Below are positions 1-8,458 of a stretch of DNA of 64,000 nucleotides, piece by piece. A program made the position numbers and the translations under genes. The number at the start of each line of letters is the position of its first letter. Position 1 is the stretch's first letter. The stretch spans positions 1 to 64,000 of the forward strand of contig LNDP01000015.1 of NCBI GenBank assembly GCA_001464665.1, given 5' to 3'. This DNA comes from Acidobacteria bacterium Ga0074141 (GTDB lineage Bacteria; Acidobacteriota; Blastocatellia; Pyrinomonadales; Pyrinomonadaceae). Below the pieces are notes generated by a model. That model did no database searches. It saw only the letters and a list, made by a program, of their open reading frames with translations, and was not told the origin of the DNA.

Positions 1-287
<287 letters not shown>

Positions 288-388
288 ATAAAATTTGTTG
301 ACAGGCAAATGATGATCAAGCAGCTTGCAGGGAAAGATTGACGCATATATTCAGTTTTCAGGCATCGGCCTTACGCTCTTTTAAGTTT

Positions 389-503
<115 letters not shown>

Positions 504-514
504 TCTAATATCAA

Positions 515-548
515 AGAAAAGGCCCGTTCGTTATTGAGCGGGCTTTTT
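515..548 (+). terminator. rRNA operon intrinsic terminator
   Basis: An 8-bp stem, GCCCGTTC pairing with GAGCGGGC (one G-U pair), with a 6-base loop and a following T run (CTTTTTCG). It lies about 15 bases after the 5S gene, as expected for the end of an rRNA operon. Confidence 0.85.
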
Positions 549-604
549 CGCGTTTTCAAGGATAATTGTGATACACTTGAGTCACTGTCGAGACGGTTTT
601 CAAT

Positions 605-1210
605 ATGCAGAATAGTGTTAGAACTACGTCAATTTGGAAGCACGTGTTCGTATTTGCTTTTCTTGCAAGTTTCAGTTCTCTGTGGGCTCAGGACACGGAT
701 GCTGGTTCAAAGGACCTAAGAACGCCTAAACTGCCGGCCGCCATATTGAATACCCCGATCGACATTGTCAATGGAAAATCCTTCCTGCTTGACGAACTTA
801 ATGGGAAGGTTGTATTGATTCAGCTATCCGCGATTTGGAATCACCCCGGAAATAGTCAGATCCCAATGTTTATCGAGATGAGGAAGAAATACTACGTTGG
901 CGATCTTGAGATAATCGGCCTAGACATCGGTAACGAAGAACTTGAAAGAACGAAAGCAGCTGATATCGAATCATTCACGTTCCAGATGGGCATAAACTTC
1001 CCAATGGCATCGATCTCGGAAGAGACTGTTCAGGAATTCGCAAAACTTGCAAAATTCAATGGTGTTCCTATAGTTGTGCTGTTGGATCGAAGCGGCAGTA
1101 TAAGGGGAACTTTTTTGGGGGCATCGCCGGGAGTTAACAATCAGATTAAAGAAATGGTTGAGAACCTTGTCTCCGAACCGATCGTCAAGCCATCTACTGA
1201 AATCGATTAG
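605..1210 (+). CDS. TlpA/AhpC-like thioredoxin-fold protein lacking redox cysteines
   Basis: A 201-residue protein with an N-terminal signal peptide (basic residues, then a hydrophobic core at about 12-27 ending ..LWAQ), so probably periplasmic. The rest looks like a TlpA/peroxiredoxin-type thioredoxin fold: the strand KVVLIQLSAIW (68-78), a helix, the strand LEIIGLDIG and the cis-proline segment GVPIVVLLDRSG (153-164). Where the family has WCxxC, this protein has WNHPGNS (78-84), and there is no cysteine anywhere in it. It therefore cannot act as a thiol-disulfide oxidoreductase; a binding or chaperone role is an inference only. It stands alone, flanked by the 5S gene and a partial 5S copy, and its DNA looks more AT-rich than the neighbouring genes, which suggests it arrived by insertion. 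The ribosome binding site is weak. The fold call is fairly sure, the function unknown. Confidence 0.75.
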   Translation: MQNSVRTTSIWKHVFVFAFLASFSSLWAQDTDAGSKDLRTPKLPAAILNTPIDIVNGKSFLLDELNGKVVLIQLSAIWNHPGNSQIPMFIEMRKKYYVGDLEIIGLDIGNEELERTKAADIESFTFQMGINFPMASISEETVQEFAKLAKFNGVPIVVLLDRSGSIRGTFLGASPGVNNQIKEMVENLVSEPIVKPSTEID

Positions 1211-1257
1211 GGACCTATTGTCTCTCTGGCAAGCTGGTCCGAGTAAAGCGGCCTGGC

Positions 1258-1307
1258 AGCCGATGATACTGCAGCTTTCAGTTGTGGGAAAGTAGGAAGT
1301 CGCCGGA
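1258..1307 (+). pseudogene. Truncated 5S rRNA copy (3' half)
   Basis: Starting at AGCCGATGATACTGC, this 50-base stretch matches the 3' half of the 5S gene (454-503) without a visible mismatch, and similarity continues through TCTAAT into the following terminator. The 5' half is missing: upstream bases show only a short trace (CCTGG-CAGCC). It cannot fold into a functional 5S rRNA. It is either the relic of a second tandem 5S gene or a duplication produced when the 605-1210 gene was inserted. Confidence 0.85.
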
Positions 1308-1320
1308 TCTAATTTCAACG

Positions 1321-1354
1321 AAATGCCCGTTCATCAATGAGCGGGCATTTTTTG
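1321..1354 (+). terminator. Intrinsic terminator after the 5S remnant
   Basis: ATGCCCGTTC and GAGCGGGCAT form a stem of about 10 bp with a T-rich tail (TTTTTTGTTT). It is the diverged duplicate of the terminator at 515-548 and now ends the transcript of the TlpA-like gene. Confidence 0.8.
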
Positions 1355-1380
1355 TTTCATTTCGCCGCAGATGATTTTCG

Positions 1381-1409
1381 TGGACACCCGGTTCCCCCCA
1401 ATTTATAAT
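1381..1409 (+). promoter_or_regulatory. Sigma70-type promoter for tgpA-like gene
   Basis: TGGACA at 1381-1386 and TATAAT at 1404-1409 with a 17-base spacer. Transcription would start near 1416, leaving only about 10 bases before the GTG start at 1426, so the message would be nearly leaderless. Confidence 0.6.
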
Positions 1410-1425
1410 CTAACGTGGTAATCGA

Positions 1426-3606
1426 GTGACGATCGAACGCACATTCCGGATACTTTCTTACGCCGCGGTTCTTTGCGGTTTTTTGTCACTTTGGGTAACA
1501 GGGACGTTCGGCCTGATCGGTACGGGACTTTTCATCGGAGTGGTTCTCCTCGCGTGGCGTATCGAGGATACTAGTTGGCAGGTTTCCGAGCGGCTAGGGA
1601 CGGCCCTCATCGTGCTTGCTCTCCCGGCCTATTATCTGCTTTGGAAGTATCGGTTCTTTGACTTTGCGTCGACCGAAGAAGCACTTCCCGGAATGCTCGC
1701 ACGGCTCATTCTGAGCCTGACGGCGATAAAGCTGCTTCAGCGAAAGTCCGACCGCGATTGGATCTTCCTCTACGTAATGGCGTTCTTCCAGGTTCTGCTT
1801 GCGGCCGGCATGAGCATCAGCGCTTTGTATTTGGGATCTTTAGTGGTGTTCGTGTTCGTCATGCTCACGACGATCGTCGTGTTTGAGTCACGTAGGACTG
1901 CGGCGTCGATAGGGGAACTTGAGAATTTCCGCCTGGGCTCGCCCGCTTCAGATGGTGTCGTCGCCCGAAGGCTTCCGGTGATTGCCGCATCGCTTCTGAT
2001 CGCGATCGTCGTGATCGCGGTTCCTACCTTCTTTTTTCTGCCCCGTGTTGGTGGGGCCGGCATCGGAGCTGGCGAAGGCGGCGTCTCTACTTCGACGGGC
2101 TTTTCCGATACTGTCCGGCTCGGCAATTTTGGGCGAATAACTCAAAGCAACGAAGTCGTAATGCGGGTCCGGCTCGACCAGATGCCGGCCGATCTTTCCG
2201 ATATCAAGTGGCGGGGAATCGCGCTCGATATTTTCGACAAAAAGGCCTGGCGGCGGTCGCGTCCCGCGTTGCGAAGTGTTTTCGAGAGGCGAGGGGCGGA
2301 TGTGATCCAATTGGAGTCCGCAGGTAACCGGGAATTACTTCTGCTTCAGACTTATTATGTAGAGCCACTTGATGCGACGGCCCTGTTCAATCTTCCGCGG
2401 GCCGTCGCGGTCCAGGCACCGGTTCCATTCGTTCATCGAGATGTTCACGATTCGTTCTTCTTTCAGCGTTCGGGTGAGCGAAATAGCTATCGCGTCCTTT
2501 CTGATCTTTACCGGCCGGATGCCGAATTACTTCGCCGTGACTTTGTCCGCTATCCGGCCGGGATCGGCAACTATTTCCAACTTCCTGATGACATCGATGG
2601 CCGTATCGTCACCCTTGCCGCCGAGGTGACCGAAGGCGCGACAAGTCGTTATGACGCAGCTCGGATGACCGAGAGTTATCTGCAGACGCAGTTTGGCTAC
2701 ACCCTTGAAATGAAGGCCGGCGGCGATGATCCGCTTGCCGATTTTCTTTTCAACGTACGCGAAGGGCATTGCGAATATTTCGCTACGGCAATGGCTGTGA
2801 TGCTCAGGTCGCAGGGCATAGCGACTCGCGTGGTAAATGGATTTCAGCGAGGCGAATATAACGAAACTGCCGACGTTTTTGTCGTCCGACAGCGTGACGC
2901 ACATTCCTGGGTCGAGGTCTATTTTCCCGGTGAGGATACATGGGTCGCTTTCGACCCGACGCCCGCCGCCGGGCAGACAGGCGAGGCGGCAGCCGGGGGA
3001 TTTACCGAGAGCGTCAGGAAATATTTCGAGGCTCTCGAAATGCTCTGGATTCAATATTTTGTTGCGTTTGATAGCCAGGAACAACGTTCACTTTTCGCCT
3101 CCGCCCGAAGGAATATCTCGGAAGCGAATCAGGCTGCAAATTCCTGGTTAACATCGGCCTATACCGCATTGCAGGAATGGTGGCGGAACTTCCGTGGTGA
3201 CTCGGGCCTTGCCGGGACTGCATATGCGATCGGCGTCGGAGCCGGTGTTCTTTTATCGATCGTCCTGACGGTTTATTTCGTGATATTTCTCTCCCGTAGG
3301 CTCCGCAAATACCGTTTATGGTCGCGGTTATCATCGAGGCTCAGGCGAGAGAAGCGGGGCGACATAGTCGAATTTTACGCCCGGATGCAGCGAATTCTTG
3401 CAGAAAAGGGAGCGATCCGATCTCAGGATCAAACGCCGCTGGAATTTGCTTACGCACTCGGAGACCCGGATGTTAGAAATATCACCGAGGCCTATAACCG
3501 CGCTCGGTATGGCTCAGCCGAACTTACTTCTGACGAGAATGCAGCGGTCGAGGATTCGATCGCACGGTTAGAGGCTGAGAAAAGTTTCCCGCAAACAAGT
3601 AAGTAG
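1426..3606 (+). CDS. TgpA-like membrane transglutaminase/protease (DUF3488-transglutaminase-DUF4129)
   Basis: 726 residues. The N-terminal 200 residues hold about six membrane helices (DUF3488/TgpA_N type), followed by a periplasmic domain with a transglutaminase-like core, one more membrane helix near 595-620 and a cytoplasmic tail resembling DUF4129. The catalytic triad is visible: Cys449 in GHCEYFA, His493 in DAHSWVEV and Asp510 in AFDPTPAA. TgpA of Pseudomonas is the namesake; its exact substrate is not settled, and cell-envelope protein or peptidoglycan-linked substrates are proposed. The GTG start follows a promoter closely and has no clear Shine-Dalgarno sequence. A small hairpin follows before rimO. 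In many bacteria this gene sits beside a MoxR ATPase and a DUF58 protein; neither is here. Confidence 0.88.
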   Translation: MTIERTFRILSYAAVLCGFLSLWVTGTFGLIGTGLFIGVVLLAWRIEDTSWQVSERLGTALIVLALPAYYLLWKYRFFDFASTEEALPGMLARLILSLTAIKLLQRKSDRDWIFLYVMAFFQVLLAAGMSISALYLGSLVVFVFVMLTTIVVFESRRTAASIGELENFRLGSPASDGVVARRLPVIAASLLIAIVVIAVPTFFFLPRVGGAGIGAGEGGVSTSTGFSDTVRLGNFGRITQSNEVVMRVRLDQMPADLSDIKWRGIALDIFDKKAWRRSRPALRSVFERRGADVIQLESAGNRELLLLQTYYVEPLDATALFNLPRAVAVQAPVPFVHRDVHDSFFFQRSGERNSYRVLSDLYRPDAELLRRDFVRYPAGIGNYFQLPDDIDGRIVTLAAEVTEGATSRYDAARMTESYLQTQFGYTLEMKAGGDDPLADFLFNVREGHCEYFATAMAVMLRSQGIATRVVNGFQRGEYNETADVFVVRQRDAHSWVEVYFPGEDTWVAFDPTPAAGQTGEAAAGGFTESVRKYFEALEMLWIQYFVAFDSQEQRSLFASARRNISEANQAANSWLTSAYTALQEWWRNFRGDSGLAGTAYAIGVGAGVLLSIVLTVYFVIFLSRRLRKYRLWSRLSSRLRREKRGDIVEFYARMQRILAEKGAIRSQDQTPLEFAYALGDPDVRNITEAYNRARYGSAELTSDENAAVEDSIARLEAEKSFPQTSK

Positions 3607-3658
3607 TCAAATGTTCCGGGCCGGTACTTGAAACACCGCCTATTGGAGCTCATGCCAG

Positions 3659-3681
3659 AAACGCAAAATCTGCGTTTTCTT
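3659..3681 (+). terminator. Weak intrinsic terminator upstream of rimO
   Basis: AAACGCA and TGCGTTT form a perfect 7-bp stem with a 5-base loop, followed by TCTTCC rather than a clean T run. It lies in the 5' extension of the longest rimO reading frame, which supports the later rimO start at 3706. Confidence 0.4.
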
Positions 3682-3705
3682 CCTGAACATAGTAAAGTAG
3701 AAGTA

Positions 3706-5061
3706 ATGAAAAAGGTCGGATTTGTCAGTCTTGGGTGCCCAAAGAACCTCGTCGATAGCGAGGTTATGATGGGCACGCTCCAGCAAGCTGGCTGGGAAAT
3801 AACGAATAATGCCGAGGAGGCAGACACGGTCGTCGTGAACACCTGCGGGTTTATCGAATCCGCCAAGCAGGAATCGATAGACGCCATTCTCGAGGCGACG
3901 AGCTTGAAGGCGGACGGCAAGGCGAAACGTGTAGTTGTTGCGGGTTGTCTTGTGGAGCGGTATCGCGATGACCTGATGAAAGAACTTCCCGAGGTCGATG
4001 CGTTCATCGGAACAAATGAAGTCACCCGCATACTTGAGGCCGCCGATGAACGGACGAATTTCCGCGAGCTGCCGCTCCTTCCTATCGGCAATAAGACCGC
4101 GACATATCTTTATGACTTTGACACGCCCCGTTTCCGGGCAACCGAGTCGCACACGGCATTCATAAAGATCGCCGAGGGCTGCGACCGGCCGTGTGCATTC
4201 TGTTCGATACCGGGAATGCGGGGTTCCTTTCGTTCACGGCGTTTTGGCTCGATCATCGAAGAGGCTCGCGGTCTAGCAAAGCAAGGAGTTAAGGAAGTAG
4301 TTTTGATCGCACAGGATTCATCTCGTTATGGCGAAGATCTGGGCGAGGTTGATGCCTTGGCGGCTTTGATCCGTGCCCTCGGAGAGATCGATGAACTTGA
4401 ATGGGTCCGCGTGATGTATGCATACCCTTCCCATATTTCGGATGCATTTCTCGCCGCGATCGCGGAAACGCCGAAGGCGGTCAAGTATCTCGATATGCCG
4501 CTCCAGCATGCTTCGCGCAATGTGTTAAAGCTTATGAAACGCGGCGGGACTCGGGCCTCGCTCGAGAAACTCATTGCCCGGGTTCGCGAGAAGGTTCCCG
4601 GCATTGCGATCCGGACCACGTTCATTACCGGCTTTCCCGGCGAGACCGACGAAGATTTTGAAGAGTTGATGGCGTTTGTCCGCACGTGCCGTTTTGATAA
4701 CGTCGGCGTGTTTACTTATTCGGATGAAGAGGGAACGCCCGCGTATGAGCTGCCAAACAAGGTGGACCCAAAAGTCGCGGTCCGCCGCCGGAATCTGCTG
4801 ATGAAAGAGCAGGCAAAGATCAGCAAGTCGCTGAACAAGGCAAAGATCGGCAGAACATTTCCCGTTATCTTCGAGGGGCTTTCGCAGGAGTCAGACCTTC
4901 TTTTCCAGGGCCGGCTCGAAGGCCAGGCACAGGAGATAGACGGCTACATTCTCATCAACGACATGCCCGAGGGCTTCGAGCCCAAGATAGGCGATATCTA
5001 CAACATAAAGATCACAAAAGCCCACGCCTACGACCTCATCGGCGAGATCATTGGCAGATGA
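3706..5061 (+). CDS. rimO: Ribosomal protein S12 methylthiotransferase RimO
   Basis: A radical-SAM enzyme of 451 residues that adds a methylthio group to the conserved aspartate of ribosomal protein S12. The UPF0004 domain supplies the cysteines for the auxiliary cluster: Cys11 in SLGCPKN, Cys47 in VNTCGF and the cysteine in VAGCLVER. The radical-SAM motif CxxxCxxC is at Cys159, Cys163 and Cys166 (GCDRPCAFC). A TRAM-like domain ends the protein. The ATG at 3706 matches the family N-terminus (MKKVGFVSLGCPKN). A TTG at 3628 would add 26 unconserved residues running through a hairpin. RimO is separated from the related MiaB by the SLGCPKN start and the EGCDRPC context. It appears to be transcribed alone. 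Confidence 0.95.
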   Translation: MKKVGFVSLGCPKNLVDSEVMMGTLQQAGWEITNNAEEADTVVVNTCGFIESAKQESIDAILEATSLKADGKAKRVVVAGCLVERYRDDLMKELPEVDAFIGTNEVTRILEAADERTNFRELPLLPIGNKTATYLYDFDTPRFRATESHTAFIKIAEGCDRPCAFCSIPGMRGSFRSRRFGSIIEEARGLAKQGVKEVVLIAQDSSRYGEDLGEVDALAALIRALGEIDELEWVRVMYAYPSHISDAFLAAIAETPKAVKYLDMPLQHASRNVLKLMKRGGTRASLEKLIARVREKVPGIAIRTTFITGFPGETDEDFEELMAFVRTCRFDNVGVFTYSDEEGTPAYELPNKVDPKVAVRRRNLLMKEQAKISKSLNKAKIGRTFPVIFEGLSQESDLLFQGRLEGQAQEIDGYILINDMPEGFEPKIGDIYNIKITKAHAYDLIGEIIGR

Positions 5062-5066
5062 CATTC

Positions 5067-5456
5067 TTATCTGTAACAGAACTCGTCGGGTGGTATACGG
5101 TCCGATTGCTCGTGTTCTTCAGAGATCTCTGACAGTTCCGGGCTACCGAAGGCCGCCCAGTTTATTTCCCATTTCCACTCTTTTACACGAGCCAAGGTGA
5201 TCGCACCTGTCCCGGCCGCTCCGGGAGCGAAAGTTAGAATGATCATGAACTGTGCGACCTGTGGATTATAGATCGACGTTGCACCGAGCACCGCCCAGAT
5301 ATGAGAAGCTCCCGTCAACGACGTCACATACTCTGGAATGTGCTTAAGGTTCGGTAAACCAGTCTTTATATTCTGATAAACAGCGTTCGGAACTTTTGGG
5401 TGCACCAACCACTTATCTGCGTCCGACTTGCCACTTCCTAGAAATTCCTTCTTCAT
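5067..5456 (-). CDS. Hypothetical protein, 129 residues
   Basis: I do not recognise this protein. It has no signal peptide. The middle (about 45-90) is hydrophobic and Gly/Ala/Thr-rich (GASHIWAVLGATSIYN, ILTFAPGAAGTG) and looks like beta structure rather than membrane helix; the C-terminal third is acidic (SEISEEHEQSD). It lies 72 bases after the 5529-6029 gene on the same strand and is probably co-transcribed with it. Its 3' end abuts rimO, which converges on it. A small partner for the upstream papain-like protein, such as an inhibitor or immunity protein, is possible but only a guess from the arrangement. Confidence 0.6.
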   Translation of the reverse strand: MKKEFLGSGKSDADKWLVHPKVPNAVYQNIKTGLPNLKHIPEYVTSLTGASHIWAVLGATSIYNPQVAQFMIILTFAPGAAGTGAITLARVKEWKWEINWAAFGSPELSEISEEHEQSDRIPPDEFCYR

Positions 5457-5528
5457 AATTAAATCTTCTTCTTAAGTTCGATCTCCGTACTTGTTGTTCC
5501 TCTGTTCAAATTTCTGCTTTGCAAAAGA

Positions 5529-6029
5529 CTATCTCGGAACCCCGTAGAGCCCGTAGATCTCATTCTCCAGTGTACTCAGGAATCTGTTCGCTCGTTCTTC
5601 GATCGAGTCCGAAATAGCTGCCGCCGGGCAATTGGAATATGAGCTCCAGCTTCCGCCGCCGGCCGCAATGACCTCTTCGACAAATGCCACGCAGTTATTA
5701 GGAAGAGCTCCCCACGTCCATGTCCGCGACATCAGCCCTTCCAGATAATTCATCGCCCCGTTCGAGTTCGGGAGGCTTAGGATCCGCCGCCTGATCTCAG
5801 ATTTTCCGTTCTCGCGAAGGTATCTTTGAAATCCGGTCGGGGTCATGTATTTCGGATAGTCATGAAGCTCGGCGACATGGAAATAATTGGTATTCCCGCC
5901 GACGCCGGTCCCTATCAGCAAGTGGCCGCAGACATTTGGCCCGGTTCCGCTGACCGCCACGACCGCGACCCGAGAGCAGTCCATATCTACCGTCCCGCAC
6001 GAATCCAAAAATTCTCCGTTGTATGCCAT
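5529..6029 (-). CDS. Possible permuted papain-fold (NlpC/P60- or YiiX-like) protein
   Basis: 166 residues, no signal peptide. Two segments resemble circularly permuted NlpC/P60-type hydrolases, in which the catalytic His precedes the catalytic Cys: CGHLLIGTG with His36 near the start, and NNCVAFVEEV with Cys113, a typical helix-start cysteine, later. A second His (51, YFHVAELHDYP) lies between them. Such enzymes cleave amide bonds in peptidoglycan peptides, lipids or proteins. The lack of an export signal means a cytoplasmic role or secretion by a non-Sec route. It heads a two-gene unit with the 129-residue protein downstream. Family membership is a motif-level inference; a structure prediction would decide it. 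Confidence 0.55.
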   Translation of the reverse strand: MAYNGEFLDSCGTVDMDCSRVAVVAVSGTGPNVCGHLLIGTGVGGNTNYFHVAELHDYPKYMTPTGFQRYLRENGKSEIRRRILSLPNSNGAMNYLEGLMSRTWTWGALPNNCVAFVEEVIAAGGGSWSSYSNCPAAAISDSIEERANRFLSTLENEIYGLYGVPR

Positions 6030-6255
6030 TTACTTTCCTCCAGCTCTGAATTGCCCCGGGCGGGGCGTTGATATCTTACATCTGACGCCGCGGAAATTAC
6101 AGTTTTGCTGCCCGCCGGAAACAATTTACGCCAAAACTGAGTATAATCCCAATAAAGTTCCCGGCCCGCGTGGCCATATCCTTAAAAAACAAGTCCGGCA
6201 CCTTATCGGAGCTGCCCGAATCTTTTGCTTCGCCCGCCGGAACCGAAAATACGCT

Positions 6256-7845
6256 ATGAAAAAACTTCGCACTTTCGTCTCTTCTTTTCTCGCGGCCAGC
6301 ATTTTGCTTTCCTCGATGGCATTTGCCCAAGCGCCGGACATAAATGCCCGCATCCGCGAGGAAGGAACAAAGAATTCACAGGTCGTAAAGCTTGTCCAAA
6401 CGCTCACGGATGTTTACGGGCCGCGGCTTACGGGCTCGCCCAAGCTGAAAGCTTCCGGCGAATGGGCAATTCGGCAAATGGCCGAGTGGGGAATGAAGAA
6501 TGGTGCTCTCGAGCCCTGGGAATTCGGTTTCCCGGGTTGGGAGAACGAAAGAGCTTCCGGCCACATGCTGAGCCCGGTTGCCAGCCCGCTGGTCTTTGAA
6601 GTTCTGGCCTGGACACCAAGTACGAACGGCGTTGCCAAAGGTAAAGCTGTTCAGATGGTTCTCCCGCAGCGTCCGACCCAGGCCGAGCTCGATACATATT
6701 TCGCCGGGATACGGGAAAAGGTTCGCGGAGCGATAGTAATGTATGGCGAGCCTCAAAATGTTCCGGTTAATCTCAATCCGCCGCCGAAGCGCATCCCGGA
6801 CGAACTTATCAAGCCGAGATTTGATCCTAACGCTCAGCGGCAGCCCGGCCCGCAAGGCCCGATCATGATCGACAGGGAAGCAAAACCCGGCGAGCTTGAT
6901 GGAACACAGATCTCGCAGGCGGTGAATAAGTTCCTGATGGATAGCGGCGTTCTTGTGCGTGTAAATGACGCCGGCCGCGAGCACGGACAGATCCGTGCGT
7001 TCTCGCCATTCCGCGGTGACTACGATCCGGCAAAAACGCTTCCCACGGTCGTAATGCGCAATGAGGATTTCGGCCGCATAGTTCGCCTGATGAAAGGCGG
7101 ACGTGACGTCGAGCTTGAATTCGACATCAAGAACAGCATCTATCCGGAAGGGAAGACGTCATACAACGTCGTTTCGGAAATTCCGGGCACGGATAAGGCC
7201 GATGAGGTCGTAATGCTTGGCGGCCACCTTGATTCCTGGCATGCGGCGACCGGAGCGACAGATAATGCCACCGGATGCGCCATCATGATGGAGGCGGCAA
7301 GGATATTGACGGCTTTAGGAGTAAAACCGAGGCGGACAATTCGGGTCGCACTCTGGAGCGGAGAGGAACAGGGCCTATTGGGCTCTCAGGCGTATGTGGC
7401 CAAACATTTTGGCTCGGCGGAATCGCCCAAACCGGCCTGGTACAAGTTCAACGGCTACATTAATCATGATTCGGGAACGGGACGTATTCGCGGGCTTACG
7501 GTTTTTGGCCCGCCGTCGGCAGCGGACGAACTTCGCCGTGTCGGAGCCCCTTTTGCGGATATGAATCTCGTCGGTGCGATCTCAACCACAAGCCGGAGCG
7601 TCGGCGGAACGGACCACACTGCATTTAATAACGCCGGGCTGCCGGGAATCGGAACCGCACTCGACCCGATCGAATACGGGACGCATACCTGGCACACGAA
7701 CCTCGATACATTCGAGCGGATCATCCCCGAGGACCTTCAGCAAAGCGCAATAGTCGCCGCCGCGATCGTTTACCACCTCGCGATGGCCGACGAAATGCTC
7801 CCAAGGTTCCCGGCCGATAAAATGCCGCCGCCGGTCCGGAGATAG
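6256..7845 (+). CDS. Secreted M28 family zinc aminopeptidase/carboxypeptidase
   Basis: 529 residues from the ATG at 6256, which opens a clear signal peptide (MKKLRTF..., cleavage after AFAQ near residue 24). Much longer in-frame extensions upstream are not protein-like. An apical/PA-like domain occupies roughly 90-300. The di-zinc peptidase core follows: His324 and Asp326 in GGHLDSW, Asp336 in GATDNATG, the catalytic Glu370 and adjacent Glu371 in SGEEQG, and His477/His480 in THTWHTN. M28 enzymes of this layout, relatives of plasma glutamate carboxypeptidase, remove N-terminal residues or split dipeptides outside the cytoplasm. The gene stands alone. No Shine-Dalgarno sequence is obvious; a TATAAT is present at 6142-6147 without a good -35. 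Confidence 0.9.
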   Translation: MKKLRTFVSSFLAASILLSSMAFAQAPDINARIREEGTKNSQVVKLVQTLTDVYGPRLTGSPKLKASGEWAIRQMAEWGMKNGALEPWEFGFPGWENERASGHMLSPVASPLVFEVLAWTPSTNGVAKGKAVQMVLPQRPTQAELDTYFAGIREKVRGAIVMYGEPQNVPVNLNPPPKRIPDELIKPRFDPNAQRQPGPQGPIMIDREAKPGELDGTQISQAVNKFLMDSGVLVRVNDAGREHGQIRAFSPFRGDYDPAKTLPTVVMRNEDFGRIVRLMKGGRDVELEFDIKNSIYPEGKTSYNVVSEIPGTDKADEVVMLGGHLDSWHAATGATDNATGCAIMMEAARILTALGVKPRRTIRVALWSGEEQGLLGSQAYVAKHFGSAESPKPAWYKFNGYINHDSGTGRIRGLTVFGPPSAADELRRVGAPFADMNLVGAISTTSRSVGGTDHTAFNNAGLPGIGTALDPIEYGTHTWHTNLDTFERIIPEDLQQSAIVAAAIVYHLAMADEMLPRFPADKMPPPVRR

Positions 7846-7849
7846 GTAG

Positions 7850-8078
7850 CCACAGAGGGCACAGAGCGCATTGAGATTTTCTTTCGGGGTCGGGCATGGA
7901 ATACTTTGGTTTCAATGCCTGAGCTTCAACAAAAACTCCGTGCCCTCTGTGCTCTCTGCGTTTGAAATAACTCCGTGGATCGTTGTCCGTGCGTTCTGTG
8001 TCTTTGTCTGTGTATTCTGTGGTTTGCCGTTTTCTTTGAACACAGAACACACAGATGCGGAGCACAGACCACACAGAA
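7850..8078 (+). repeat. CACAGAG-type imperfect inverted repeats
   Basis: The gap after the M28 gene has several copies of a CACAGAG/CTCTGTG word in both directions. CACAGAGGGCACAGAGCGC at 7852-7870 is the near-inverse of GTGCCCTCTGTGCTCTCTGCG at 7940-7960. A second pair of arms at about 7990-8021 and 8041-8078 is rich in TTCTGTG and CACAGAA. It could fold into large hairpins in RNA. No protein-like frame crosses it. Confidence 0.55.
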
Positions 8079-8094
8079 CCGGAAACTGAAAAAT

Positions 8095-8299
8095 TTGTGT
8101 TCACGAACGAATAAAGAACCTTCACGGATGAACCGGGAACGTTCACCGATCCGCGGAGAACGATCGCAATTGTGTTGGAAGGGCTCACGCGTTTGTCAGC
8201 AGGCGTCATCTCTCCGATGGAAAACCTCACAAGTCCCGTGTTGATCTTCGCGGCAAAGTCGTGAAACCTTCCATCCCTGTCGGCAGGTTTTACGGCTCG
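8095..8299 (+). repeat. Degenerate 21-bp tandem array
   Basis: From 8095 the sequence can be cut into nine full 21-base units and a partial one, without indels. Units keep a skeleton like GAACCTTCACGGATCCGTCGG (for example 8116-8136, 8137-8157 and 8263-8283) but are strongly diverged. One plus-strand frame reads as heptapeptides with Ser at position 3 (EPSRMNR, ERSPIRG, ERSQLCW). The period matches the much better conserved array at 51676-51927. Confidence 0.5.
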
Positions 8300-8458
8300 A
8301 AAAAAAGTGTTGCCATGCGGGTTGGGGATTGTTTAGAATTGTAAATGGCTTTGAGCCATGGGCTTTCCCAAAGCTCGGAGCCACTTGGCCAGTGTATTCT
8401 CCTTGATCGAGTTTCACCTTTCCCGGGCACTCGACCTCCCGAACAATAAATTTCCATC

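Noticed and set aside
288-388. A tRNA gene in the 23S-5S spacer
   Set aside because: No cloverleaf or TTCGA-type T-loop could be found in the roughly 100 bases.
605-1210. A mobile element with transposase or integrase between the 5S copies
   Set aside because: The single gene present is thioredoxin-like; no recombinase or terminal inverted repeats are visible, so only the duplication itself is reported.
5887-6255. N-terminal extension of the M28 peptidase frame
   Set aside because: The extra 123 residues are Pro/Arg-rich antisense-type sequence overlapping the divergent gene; the signal peptide begins at 6256.
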